From: Amaurobius ferox
Taxonomy: Eukaryota; Arthropoda; Arachnida; Araneae; Amaurobiidae
Direction: 5' to 3'
Assembly (NCBI GenBank): GCA_951213105.1
Contig: OX578152.1
Location: 74,917,180-74,981,179 of the forward strand
Length of the DNA: 64,000 nucleotides
In this document: positions 1 to 10,420 of the stretch, piece by piece
Position numbering within the stretch: the first letter of the stretch is position 1
How the letters are laid out: each line of letters begins with the position of its first letter
Position numbers and translations under genes: made by a program
The notes under the pieces: model-generated
Told to the model about the DNA's origin: nothing
The model's database searches: none
Seen by the model: the letters and a program-made list of their open reading frames with translations, nothing else

Positions 1-113
1 ACAATTAAGTTTGTGCGAAAATCACTGATATTTGAAAAGGAACTAAAACTATTGCTACAAATGCATGAAGTGCGTCTGCGGCAGATTGCCTATTTCCAAG
101 ACTAAACAACCTT
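1..113. other. Unassigned flank left of satellite
   Basis: No repeat unit, reading frame or RNA motif is recognisable here. The satellite begins abruptly at its right end. Confidence 0.4.
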
Positions 114-2653
114 TACAGTGGAAGCGCTCGATAATTTTGATATATCACATCTTCACTCTATGATTTCAGTGCATATTATATAGATACAGTGGAAGCGCTC
201 GGTAATTTTCATACATCACAACTTCACTCAGTCATTTCAGTGCATATTATACAGATACAGTGAACGCGCTCTATAATTTTGATACATCACCCCTTCGCTC
301 AGTCATTTCAGTGCATATTATACAGATACAGTGGAAGCGCTCGATAATTTTTATATATCATCGATTCACTCAGCCATTTCAGTGCATATGATATAGAAAC
401 AGTGGAAGGACTCGATAATTTTGTTACAACACCCTTTCACTCAGTCATTTCAGTGCATTTTATATAGATAAAGAGGAAGCGCTCGATAATTTGATATATC
501 ACCCCTTCACTCAGTCATCTCAGTGCATATTATATAGATACAGTGGAAGCGCTCGATAATCACCACTTTACTCAGTCATCTCAGTACATATTATATAGAT
601 ACAGTGAACGCGTTCTATAATTTTGATACATCACCCCTTCGCTCAGTCATTTCAGTGCATATTATACAGATACAGTGGAAGCGCTCGATAATTTTTATAT
701 ATCACCGATTCACTCAGTCATTTCAGTGCATATGATATAGAAACAGTGGAAGGACTCGATAATTTTGTTACAACACCCTTTCACTCAGTCATTTCAGTGC
801 ATTTTATATAGATAAAGAGGAAGCGCTCGATAATTTGATATATCACCCCTTCAATCAGTCATCTCAGTGCATATTATATAGATACAGTGGAAGCGCTCGA
901 TAATTTTGATACATCACCCCTTTACTCAGTCATCTCAGTACATATTATATAGATACAGTGAACGCGCTCTATAATTTTGATACATCACCCCTTCGCTCAG
1001 TCATTTCAGTGCATATTATATAAATACAGTGGAAGGGCTCGATAATTTTGATATATCACTCCCTCACTCAGTCACTTCAGTGCATATTATACCGATACAG
1101 TGAAAGCGTTCTATAATTTTGTTACATAACCCCTTCACTCTGTCATTTCAGTGCATATTATATAGATACAGAGGAAGCGCTAGATAATTTTGATATATCA
1201 CCCCTTCAATCAGTGATTTCAGAGTATATCATATAGATACTGTGGAAGCGCTCGATAATTTTGATATATCACCCCTTCGCTCAGTCATTTCAGTGCATAT
1301 TATATAGATACAGTGGAAGCGCTCGATAATTTTGATATACCACCTCTTCACTCAGTGATTTCAGTGCATATTATATAGACACAGTGGAAGCGCTCGATAA
1401 TTTTGATATATCACCCCTTCACTCTATGATTTCAGTGCATATTATATAGATACAGTGGGAGCGCTCGGTAATTTTCATACATCACAACTTCACTCAGTCA
1501 TTTCAGTGCATATTATACAGATACAGTGAACGCGCTCTATAATTTTGATACATCACCCCTTCGCTCAGTCATTTCAGTGCATATTATACAGATACAGTGG
1601 AAGCGCTCGATAATTTTTATATATCACCGATTCACTCAGTGATTTCAGTGCATATGATATAGAAACAGTGGAAGGGCTCGATAATTTTGTTACAACACCC
1701 TTTCACTCAGTCATTTCAGTGCATTTTATATAGATAAAGAGGAAGCGCTCGATAATTTGATATATCACCCCTTCACTCAGTCATCTCAGTGCATATTATA
1801 TAGATACAGTGGAAGCGCTCGATAATTTTGATACATCACCACTTTACTCAGTCATCTCAGTACATATTATATAGATACAGTGAACGCGCTCTATAATTTT
1901 GATACATCACCCCTTCGCTCAGTCATTTCAGTGCATATTATAAAAATACAGTGGAAGCGCTCGACAATTTTGATATATCACTCCCTCACTCAGTCACTTC
2001 AGTGCATATTATACAGATACAGTGAAAGCGTTCTATAATTTTGGTACATCACCCCTTCACTCAGTCATTTCAGTGCATATTATATAGATACAGAGGAAGC
2101 GCTAGATAATTTTGATATATCACCCCTTCAGTCAGTGATTTCAGAGTATATCATATAGATACTGTGGAAGCGCTCGATAATTTTGATACATCACCCCTTC
2201 GCTCAGTCATTTCAGTGCATATTATATAGATACAGTGGAAGCGCTCGATAATTTTGATATACCACCTCTTCACTCAGTGATTTCAGTGCATATTATATAG
2301 ACACAGTGGAAGCGCTCGATAATTTTGATATATCACCCCTTCACTCTATGATTTCAGTGCATATTATATAGATACAGTGGAAGCGCTCGGTAATTTTCAT
2401 ACATCACAACTTCACTCAGTCATTTCAGTGCATATTATACAGATACAGTGAACGCGCTCTATAATTTTGATACATCACCCCTTCGCTCAGTCATTTCAGT
2501 GCATATTATACAGATACAGTGGAAGCGCTTTTTATATATCACCCCTTCACTCAGTGATTTCAGAGCATATTATATAGATACAGTGGAAGCGCTGGATAAT
2601 TTCGACACATCACCCCTTCATTAAGCCAGTCAATCAGTTCAGTGCATAATATA
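114..2653. repeat. 71-bp satellite array with 13-unit higher-order repeat
   Basis: About 36 head-to-tail units of roughly 71 bp, each with the cores GATACAGTGGAAGCGCTCG and TTTCAGTGCATATTATA. Variant units recur in a fixed order. The variant TGAACGCGCTCTATAAT appears at 261, 605, 959, 1527, 1881 and 2449. The spacings are 344, 354, 568, 354 and 568 bp, that is 5, 5, 8, 5 and 8 units. The variant CACTCTATGATTTCAG recurs near 154, 1421 and 2343. A 13-mer (5+8 units, about 922 bp) is therefore repeated, with one extra 5-mer and a small deletion near 560. Copies of the 13-mer are almost identical, suggesting recent amplification or gene conversion. The array is not coding. Confidence 0.95.
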
Positions 2654-3376
2654 TACATATAAGTACATGTGAGGGGATTGGTACTTTGAGCTACTCTATG
2701 GATGGTAATAGTATCTAAACAGCTTTATTAACACAGAAATGCCACATGGACGTCTTCACACTGTTGGCAACTTGAAAGAAGAATCTATAAAAATTATACG
2801 AAATATTTTAAAAAGAATAACACGAGTACTAAATTTGAAAAAGATTTATCTGTTTTCATTCTGATAATGTTTGTGACACAAATAGAATTAAACACTATGG
2901 AATATGAGTGTTTGATAAAGTCAAGTGGAGTTTCGCACTTCCGGTATTTCGAGCTTCAAAGTTTTGAAATGAGAAAGAGAAGTAATTTCAGTTGTAATTT
3001 GGCCGAAATAGAAAATTTAAAAAGAATTAGAAACATAATTCTTACGTTAAAGGTCGGATAAAATATAACATATCTCTCTCCACGCTAAGAATAAATGTTA
3101 GAGGTTAACAGTAAAAAAAACATCGTTACAATTCGTCGCTTGTCGCAACACGTGACATGCCGTCGGAAAGATATTTTAATCTCAAAAGTCAATGCTTATA
3201 TAAATGATACTTTAGTGGTACTATTTTTTTACCTTAGCTAAAATTGGTGATTCAAATAATTTGCTCTGTACTAACTCTAATTTTGTAATACGGTATGTTA
3301 GATAATAACTATGATTACTTTCTGTGCATACATAATATCTCTTCTTACTTAATAAAGGAAGATGTCTGTATGTGTG
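2654..3376. other. AT-rich unassigned stretch
   Basis: It contains only a 64-codon open frame (2867-3061) without codon or motif support. No repeat with a clear relative elsewhere in the window was seen. Confidence 0.4.
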
Positions 3377-3390
3377 TCTATGCGTGCAGT

Positions 3391-3778
3391 TGTTATTGTT
3401 GAGACCCAGACCGTCCGACCTACCAGAAAGGTGTAAGGTAACTGTTTGGAGGACCGGGAAGTACCACCCAATTTAGACTGGAACCCAGTGGGGGGGGGGC
3501 ATCCACAGGGACCGTACTCTCCTTCCCCTACCACCAACCTCTCGGAAGGACTTACAGACCCACATGTTTAACGTGATTGTACTCCGCATGAACATGGCGG
3601 AAGTTGTGGCAGCGTGCAAATCCAGCGCGCAAACCACCGTGCTACCGCGCCCGAAATGTGCCAACAGCATGCGGTGTTCCCAGGTGGTCACCCACCCAAG
3701 TACTAACAGCGCTCGATGCTGCTTGACTTCGGTGATCTAACGAGAACCGGTGTTATCAGCACGGTAGGGCCGTTGGCA
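3391..3778 (-). mobile_element. Composite SINE: 5S rRNA head plus tRNA-type body
   Basis: Read on the minus strand, the element begins with a 5S-rRNA-like head (3777 to 3660). A short linker and the tRNA-type SINE body with GGGCGCGGTAGC follow, then the conserved SINE tail and a short CAA-type end at 3391. A 14-bp direct repeat, TCTATGCGTGCAGT, lies at 3377-3390 and 3779-3792. Head and body therefore integrated together by retroposition. Compared with the copy at 24484-24771, the body lacks about 29 bp containing the tRNA B box (GGTTCGATTCC). The 5S head probably supplied the polymerase III promoter. The call as a SINE is firm; promoter replacement is inferred. Confidence 0.88.
3660..3777 (-). 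pseudogene. 5S rRNA-derived SINE head (118 nt)
   Basis: The minus strand starts GCCAACGGCCCTACC and ends GCATGCTGTTGGC, the complementary ends expected of 5S rRNA. Between them lie ACCGGTTCTCGT and GATCACCGAAGTCAAGCAGC (the A-box and intermediate region), then GTGACCACCTGGGAACACCG (the C-box region). Its length is close to a complete 5S gene (about 120 nt). It lies inside the SINE target-site duplications and is fused to the tRNA-type body, so it is a SINE head and not a functional 5S gene. Confidence 0.88.
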
Positions 3779-3792
3779 TCTATGCGTGCAGT

Positions 3793-4679
3793 CTGTAGAA
3801 CGAATTCTAATTTTTATACGATCATGGAATTTTATACACAAGTACTTCCCGACGTACACAGGTACACCTCGGCGTTATTTTTATTTTATTTGGGAGATTC
3901 GTTTTTTAATTATTTTATCTTTAAGTTCGATTCACAATGATTTTTGCCGACATTCGCATAAATCGATTCCCTAGCGGCCTAAAATATTATCACAGAGTTC
4001 CCATCTTAACACTATCGGAAATATCGAAAAATATTCTTCTTCTAACAAACTGCGAATGGAATTCATATGATTAACAAACGGTTTTCAGTGAATTTTTAAA
4101 TATGTATATACTTTTCGTTCATTTTAAACTTCGATTCTTATATTACGATATACAGAAATTGTCTTGTCATCTATTGTTCATTTTTATCAGCACTTGCCTC
4201 AAACAGTGCAAATTCCTCCAAAACATAATTTCATAAGCTCATTCGTTGATTACATATAAATTTTTATCAGAGGCATGTCTTTGATTTTATCAGGCCGCTA
4301 GAAGGACTTCGCTATCTCGCCTGACAATTTAAGCCACTCCCCATGCGACGGGGGAATTGTGTTCTTTTTTCCGGAGCTGCTGTACTTATTAAAGCCAATA
4401 CAAACGCACGGCAGACTTTTCGTGCGCTTTTAACCTCTCCGATACACTTCGAACTGAATGAAGTCCGCAGGTCCGGACTGTACATACTCTTAAATCGTGT
4501 CTTTATTCATTCCCGTGGAATCCTTGCTGAGGTTCAGAATAGGCTTACATATATGATTTCGTATCATGTACGTTGCTTTTTATATGAGAGGTCAAAATGG
4601 GTTTCGGTGTTCATATTATTTATTAGTGGGCGCTTATATAGGACCAAGAGAACGTTGGGTAATAGATCCTAGTAATATA
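3793..4679. other. Unassigned stretch with a 109-codon open frame
   Basis: The longest open frame is 4343-4672 on the plus strand (109 codons). It shows no recognisable domain, signal peptide or repeat, and no neighbouring exon. The local base composition (4300-4600) is somewhat less AT-rich than the flanks. I cannot tell an exon from chance. Confidence 0.3.
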
Positions 4680-5475
4680 TAATCAAAGTATTATGATGAG
4701 GTCTAAAATTCGAATTCGTGTTTCAAAAGAGCAAGAACCCCTGAACTCAATTCATGGTTTTAGAGGTGATGTCTGTATGTATATGTGTGTGTATGTATGC
4801 TGGTATGCGTGCATGTTCATTCTGTAAATTCAGTATCTCACAAAAGAATGGAGCGTTTCAAAAGTAATTTAAAAAATCATTAAAAATCACGAACTTCAAT
4901 AACGATATATACATAAGCATTTTAGACGCAATTTTTCACTTCGAAAACGAATTGCACAAGCTATAGAACGCTGTCATAAACTGTTCTCGTTATATTGTAC
5001 ATTTTTATAATAATTACAGCACAACTATTACACACAAAAAAAGTAATTAGTATCATCAAATAAGTTCACTTCACATATGCAATATTAGGCGACAAATCTC
5101 TTAACATTATCCTCGTAGATCTAATTTATTACATTCACGAGAGAAAATACATGTATTCGATTTGTATTTTCTCGGCCAAGAATTCGCCAATAGTCATTTA
5201 TTTCACATGGATATTCATTATCAATTAATTGTATTTTGATGAGGATTTAGCAAATGATTATGAAGAAGTCATTCGTTTGGACTCGTAAGTTTGGACCCAA
5301 AAACGCCCAATTTCAATTTACGTCGTGTTAATTTAATGCCAAAATCATTCTAAGCCAAATGTGTTAATTTAATGCCAAATCATCCTGTACATCATTTTTT
5401 CGGCATGAAAAAAGTAAAGTCATTGCACTATGTAGTGAAAGTCGTGCGCTGCCCACACCAGATATTTTGTATTTT
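4680..5475 (-). mobile_element. HER-A1 element, degenerate copy
   Basis: It follows the order of a minus-strand HER-A1: the sequence AAAATTCGAATTCGTG, a GT-rich tract, and the AGAACGCT segment. The CTCGTAGATCTA and CGAGAGAAAATAC segments come next. The right end is GTCGTGCGCTGCCCACACCAGAT, the degenerate 5' terminus. It is heavily diverged, and the 3' hairpin is not recognisable. Confidence 0.65.
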
Positions 5476-5484
5476 TTTTTTATA

Positions 5485-5545
5485 TAACCCAGACCGCCTA
5501 GCTCAACCAAAGGGCGTAGAGCGGTTACAAGGGACGGCCGGTAAA
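5485..5545 (-). mobile_element. SINE 3'-end fragment (diverged)
   Basis: The minus strand reads ACCGGCCGTCC ... GGCGGTCTGGGTT, matching in order the tail of the tRNA-type SINE (CGGCCGTCC ... GACGGTCTGGGT). It is about 60 bp and lacks head and body. Confidence 0.4.
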
Positions 5546-5852
5546 AATATAGTCGAAGGCAATATACATAGACATACAAGGACAATATGCATATAAATAT
5601 TTAGACAATATACAAAAATACTTCCAATTGCTGAAAAGGTTTTCAGTAATGAGAGTAAGATAACAAATTGTTAAACTAAGATATTGAAAATTCCAAAAAG
5701 GTACATCCAACTATAGTTGGGTAATAAAATATATATAGTATTTTATGCAAAAATCAGTATAAAAATAGTGACAACAGTGTTAAAATAGACAGAGATACAA
5801 TTATGCAGTTTAGATAAAAATGAAAATAGTTGAATAGGAAAGATGCACATAC
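5546..5852. other. AT-rich unassigned stretch
   Basis: No repeats, RNA motifs or plausible coding sequence were seen here. Confidence 0.35.
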
Positions 5853-6730
5853 TATACAGGGTGCCCCAAAAAGATTGAAAAGCGCTTTAATTCTTTACCT
5901 GTTGGAGATAAGTGGGCAATGTAAATTGCAAAAATGTTGAAAGTAAGGTAGGAAATAAGATTACGTTAATTAAATAGTCCTCCCATTAATTTTCAAAAAG
6001 TTACACATTTTAAATTTTTATACGACCCCGTTAGACAAATTTGGTCAATTAGAAAATTTTTATTTTTAATGCAACAAGATCATTAAAAAACCGCATATCT
6101 GTATCTTTAAAATTAACTGAATTATGATAAAGGAAAAAATCTGACTTATGCCACTTTTCCGTACCATATGAAAAGCTCTTCATCAGTGAAAATAGGAATC
6201 ATAAACAAATTGAAGATGGAAATTGTTTAGATAAAAAAAGTACTTAAAAGTACTTAATTATTGAAAAAGTACTTAGTTATTGAAAAGTACTTAAGAACCC
6301 GTGATTGCATCGTGAGCCTACGCGGAATTCGCAAAAATGTCTCCTGTGTATTATTATTTAGTTTTATCTTTTTTGTGATATGTCACAAATTTACATTTCT
6401 AATTTGACATAGGGTCCCCATTCACAATGTTCACTTTTCAATTAAATGTAACTCGCTCAATTTTAAAGATACACATATGCGGTTTTTTTTTAATGATCGT
6501 GTTGCATTAAAAATAAAAATTTTCTGATTGACCAAATTTGTCTAAGGGGGGGGGGGGTCGTATAAAAATGTAAAAAGTGTAACTTTTTAAAAATTAATGA
6601 GAGGATTATTTCACAAACGCAGTTATATTTCCTACTTTAAATTCAACATTTTTGCAATTTACATTGCCCACTTATCTCTAACAGGTAAAGAATTAATGCG
6701 CGTTCCAATCTTTTTGGGACACCCTGTATA
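5853..6730. mobile_element. Foldback MITE, 878 bp, TA-flanked
   Basis: The ends are TATACAGGGTGCCCC on the left and GGGACACCCTGTATA on the right. Each arm continues inverted for about 300 bp: AAATTGCAAAAATGTTGAA on the left is answered by TTCAACATTTTTGCAATTT on the right, and AATTTGGTCAATTAGAAAA by the inverted equivalent near 6515-6540. A G-run of 13 (6545-6557) interrupts the right arm. The middle (about 6170-6410) has no coding capacity. Termini of the type ACAGGGTGTCCCAAAA with TA targets are common in arthropod mariner/Tc1-superfamily MITEs; that classification is inferred. Confidence 0.85.
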
Positions 6731-7203
6731 GGTATTAGCTAAAATTTATATAATTTGGTCAGAGATGTCACCCACCTTAAGTATACAAGTTTTGATATAA
6801 TTAATAGAATTTTTATTATTCATAACATTTTTGACCGAAACCATTTTATATCCATCAGTGGGTTTCACTAAGTGATATTTTTTAGTATAAATTCTTTCAA
6901 AAACGTAGTATTCAGCATCTCCTATATTATTACATTAGCAATAGAGTGTTCTTTATCTTGAATATATGTAAATAGGCAATAAAAGATCCATGCCCAGTTA
7001 GAAAGTATATAAAAAATGTATTAGAGTAAGTTGGAAACAAGAAGACATTTTGTATTGCAATTTGTTCAATATTAATACTTTGGCACTACAGTTACTAACG
7101 AAAATTGTGCAGTACAGTGTATAACGTAGCTCAAATTAATAACATGCATAGATAGAGTGATGTAGCTGCTTTAATGATGCGAAAGTTAACATAAAATGTC
7201 GAT

Positions 7204-7295
7204 ACTAGGTTAACATAAAATGTCTCCGAGGTCATTCCTCCCCCCCCTAATAAAATGCACCCCCCACCCCCCGAGACACTTTCTGTTAACCTAGT
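7204..7295. repeat. 92-bp inverted repeat
   Basis: ACTAGGTTAACATAAAATGT at 7204 is answered by ACACTTTCTGTTAACCTAGT ending at 7295, with 3 mismatches. C-rich runs occupy the loop. Part of the left arm (GTTAACATAAAATGTC) is also duplicated just upstream near 7186. It may be a small MITE. Confidence 0.6.
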
Positions 7296-7326
7296 TTCTA
7301 TTTAAGTGACACACCATTTAGATATG

Positions 7327-7811
7327 CAGGGTGATCCAAAATTCCTTGACACATTTTAAAATTGAATAAAAACTTAAGTAATAGTCGTACGATAGTGGGA
7401 TTTGGACTAAAATGCTTTCTACGTTGAAAAGCTTTGTTTAAGCGAATAAAAAGAATTTAGTTCCAAACTTTGCCCATAGATGGCGCTGTACCTTAAAAAT
7501 ACCAAAAAAAGGTATAAAAGCTGAAGACGAGTAGATACAGAGCATTTTTTTTTTATCGACAACCATATTTCAATATGCGGGCTTTTTGTAGCTCGAACCA
7601 CATCCAAACGGTACTCCATTTCCAATGCAGCTATACAAACATTTGAACAAGTAGCGCCGTCTATGGACAAAGTTGGGAACTAAATTTTTTATTTACTTAA
7701 CTAAAACTTTACAACATGAAAAGCATTTTAGTCCAAACCTCAGTATCGTACGGCAATTACTTGAGTTTATATTCAATTTTAAAATGCGTCAAGGATTTTT
7801 GGATCATCCTG
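7327..7811. mobile_element. Foldback MITE, about 485 bp
   Basis: The left end CAGGGTGATCCAAAATTCC is inverted at the right end as GGATTTTTGGATCATCCTG. Both arms run inward for about 180 bp, including TTTTAAAATTGAATA, GTCCAAA and TAGTTCC..AACTTTG. Minus-strand codons near 7560-7670 read YRLDVVRATKSPHIEIW, which resembles a degraded DDE-transposase C-terminus. I cannot confirm that from sequence alone. The TA flanks are imperfect. Confidence 0.75.
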
Positions 7812-7812
7812 T

Positions 7813-8352
7813 ATTTTTATAGAGCAAATAGAAAACTCCCCCCCCCCTAAATTCCATTCGCCCCCACAGGCCAAAAAGTCCTGAAAAAAAAAACACTGAA
7901 CGCATTTATTTACAAGCACAGCGTAAACAGGAACAATATACATCAAACAGCTCGCTAACTATCTCGCATGATCGCTAAATAACTGTCACGTATAATAAAA
8001 CTGCAATTACATGCTCAGCTAATTTCACGAAATAGCAGACACAACTCTCAAAACATTGACATGTCTCGCAATTCAACGTAGCTCGTATCACGTCAAATAT
8101 TCTCCAACTAAGCGATGACTTCTTTTATATACTCTCAGAAACTTCCAGAAGTAGGCTCGTATCTCGTAGAATATTCGTTATTTCGAAAAGGCTCTGCTCG
8201 AACACTCGAAAAGTCGCCAAATCTAGCAACCATCAACTGTCAGTCGAGAAATTGCAACCCTAGATTCACGTCATAGGAATGGCTGCCTGTGAGGTTTTTT
8301 TCCCTTCTGGCTCTCACATGAACTGGAGACATATTTCATGTTCGTAACAGTA
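7813..8352. other. Unassigned stretch left of piggyBac
   Basis: C-rich and A-rich runs occur near 7840-7895. The rest is unremarkable, and no gene or repeat was identified. Confidence 0.35.
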
Positions 8353-8820
8353 TTAACACTAAACGTACCATGATCGGTCAAATGACCAGTTATAACCTTT
8401 TGATTAGAAAATTCGCATATAATATTGTCGCTTTTTCTCACTTGACTTCATGACTTTTTCTATTAAATGTATACAATCAATTTTAAAATATTTATTTATC
8501 TCCTTCTTGTGTTTATATGACAAAGATATATAACCTACAGTTATCTACCACTACCGGCAGAAAAATTTATTGCCTTATAATGTTATATCGGGTCAGAAAA
8601 TGTGATGTACATACACATTCCACATCTTTTCCTCAGTTTCCTGCACATTTCTGCAAGGACTGTTGTAAGTTCAAATTAAAATAGTTGTGTAATAAAATTT
8701 CAATAAAATACGCAAAATTTCAAGTTGCAAGAAGAGGTGACAAAAACTAAAAAGTATTACTAGTTAGTTTATATTTTGTTTTTACAGCGTTACTCCATTC
8801 CTAATCTTCACCCTGAAAAA

Positions 8821-10277
8821 ATGTCGAAACATTCAAGACACACCAAGTTTTTAGAAGAAATAAATAACATACGCGAAGAGTTTTCAGAAATTGATGAAGG
8901 TGACCTTTCTGAAAGTGAAGATGTATTATTACTTTCCTTATATACGTAATGTATAAAGAAATTATTTTATTGTGACGGGGTCGAAAATTCGAATGCGAGT
9001 TTTCGACGGGAGAGCACGTTTGAGGCATCCCTGATCACGAATTGAACATTTTTGAGGTGATGTGTGTGTGTGTGTGAAAGTATGTGTGTGTCAGTAAATC
9101 TGTGGAGACGATATCTCACGAACGAATAGAGCAATTCGAATGAAATTTGGTACAAAAATCACAATCCTTGAATACTGAAAACCTATTGTTTTTATACGTA
9201 ATCGAATGCTCAGAACCCCCCTAAATTTTCGAGTGAAATTTTGAAAAAATCATCAAAAAATCAAAACCTTTAAAAAAGTTACGCAAATACAGATTTCTTA
9301 TGTAATTTTTCCTTAGAAAATGATTGACATAAACTTCAGAACGCTAGCACGAACCGTTCTCGAGATATTACACATTTAATAAATAAGACATTGCACATTT
9401 AATAAATTTATCAAAAAATCCCATAAATTAATATTAAAATATTAACTGTTGCGAAACATGTTCATTTTTCATATGTAATATCATGCGATAAATTGAGTGG
9501 CATCATTCTCGTGGATCTAGCTCGTTCCATTCATGAGAAAAGATTCTTTGAGTAATACTTTTGTATTTGAACGCCAATAGTCATTTTTCTGCTATAAGAA
9601 TAATTTACTAATATTATCATTATCATAACGCTTGGCGAGATTTTGGCGACGAATTTGGCGGAAAGGCGCCAACGTGGCGACTTTTTGAAATATTGCCAAA
9701 TTAACGAAAATCTCGCCAAATGGATAAAAATGACGCTAAATCGATGAAAGTGACAACTAATTGTCCTAAATTCAATATCTTGGAAAGAATATAAGTATCT
9801 ACTATAAGAAAAATCTATTCTTTTTACTGTAAAAGTAGTAAATTCAGTGCATTATATAAGGAAAGTTATGTGTTGCCCACATCAGATTTTTTTTAAATGG
9901 TAATGATATATTAGACACTGAGTGTGAACCTACGAATACCGACGATGAAGAGGAGAATATGGTGAATATAATACGTAGAGGACGAAAAAGAATGAGATTG
10001 CTCTCAAGTTCTGAAGATGAGAATGACAAAATGAGCAATATATTTCGATTGATGGCACTGTTTGGGAAGAGATGCAAATAGGTGCTACATCTGGGAGAGC
10101 AGCACTTCATAACATTTTCAGGGAAGAATCTAGTCCAACTGGATATACAAAACGTAATATTATAAAGAGTAAAGTGAAGACTGTATTTTCGTTGATTATT
10201 GAAAAATATAAGAACATGCACAATAGAAGAAGCAAATCGAGTTTTAGGAACCGAATGGAGTCTATTAACTTAAAGTT
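8821..10277 (+). pseudogene. piggyBac transposase, N-terminal remnant, split by an insertion
   Basis: The frame opens with ATG at 8821 (MSKHSRHTKFLEEINNIREE) and an acidic stretch, as in piggyBac N-termini. It stops being transposase at about 8929, where a HER-A1 element interrupts it. It resumes near 9895 with NGNDILDTECEPTNTDDEEE and RRGRKRMRLLSSSEDEND. A frameshift near 10045 leads into SIDGTVWEEMQIGATSGRAA and HNIFREESSPTGYTKRNIIK. A second frameshift near 10230 leads into EANRVLGTEWSLLT and then a stop. These blocks match in order the conserved region before the piggyBac DDD domain. Roughly the first 160 of about 550-600 residues remain; all catalytic aspartates are missing. It is non-functional. 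Confidence 0.9.
8930..9890 (-). mobile_element. HER-A1 element inserted in piggyBac ORF
   Basis: The left end is the inverted 3' hairpin (8931-8964, ACTTTCCTTATA arm). The right end is the inverted 5' terminus TGTTGCCCACATCAGATTTT. In between come the GGGGTCGAAAATTCG block, a GT tract (9062-9076), the AGATATTACACATT block and the TTGGCGACGAATTTGG block. The copy interrupts a piggyBac reading frame, which fixes its ends to within a few bases. No target-site duplication is obvious. Confidence 0.9.
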
Positions 10278-10420
10278 ACTTTGTTTAATATTTCCTTACT
10301 AAAATCAATATTACCTGCATTCAATCAGTAAAAATATTTTATCTAAAAACCGATCATTTGACCGGGTACGGTACTAATAAGTATATATTGAGTGTTGGTA
10401 CGTTTAATGTTAACGCTAAT

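Larger units (their letters stand above)
8353..10413 (+). mobile_element. piggyBac-type element, internally deleted
   Basis: TTAA target duplications lie at 8353-8356 and 10410-10413. The adjacent terminal inverted repeats are CACTAAACGTACC on the left and GGTACGTTTAATG on the right. A second inverted motif, CGGTCAAATGA, sits just inside both ends. The element carries the N-terminal part of a piggyBac transposase and then jumps directly to the 3' noncoding end, so most of the catalytic domain is deleted. Without the HER insertion at 8930-9890 it is about 1.1 kb. TTAA specificity and the acidic N-terminal region are piggyBac hallmarks. Confidence 0.9.

Noticed and set aside
114..2653. CRISPR-like repeat array
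   Set aside because: Units are contiguous and variable with no unique spacers; it is a satellite in animal-type DNA.
3660..3777. Functional 5S rRNA gene
   Set aside because: It lies within SINE target duplications, is fused to the SINE body and lacks a terminator T-run directly after its 3' end.
4343..4672. 109-residue plus frame as a gene
   Set aside because: No recognisable domain, no splice or promoter context; kept only as unassigned sequence.
9844..10221. 125-residue reverse frame
   Set aside because: It is antisense to the piggyBac transposase remnant, whose plus-strand blocks match the family in order.
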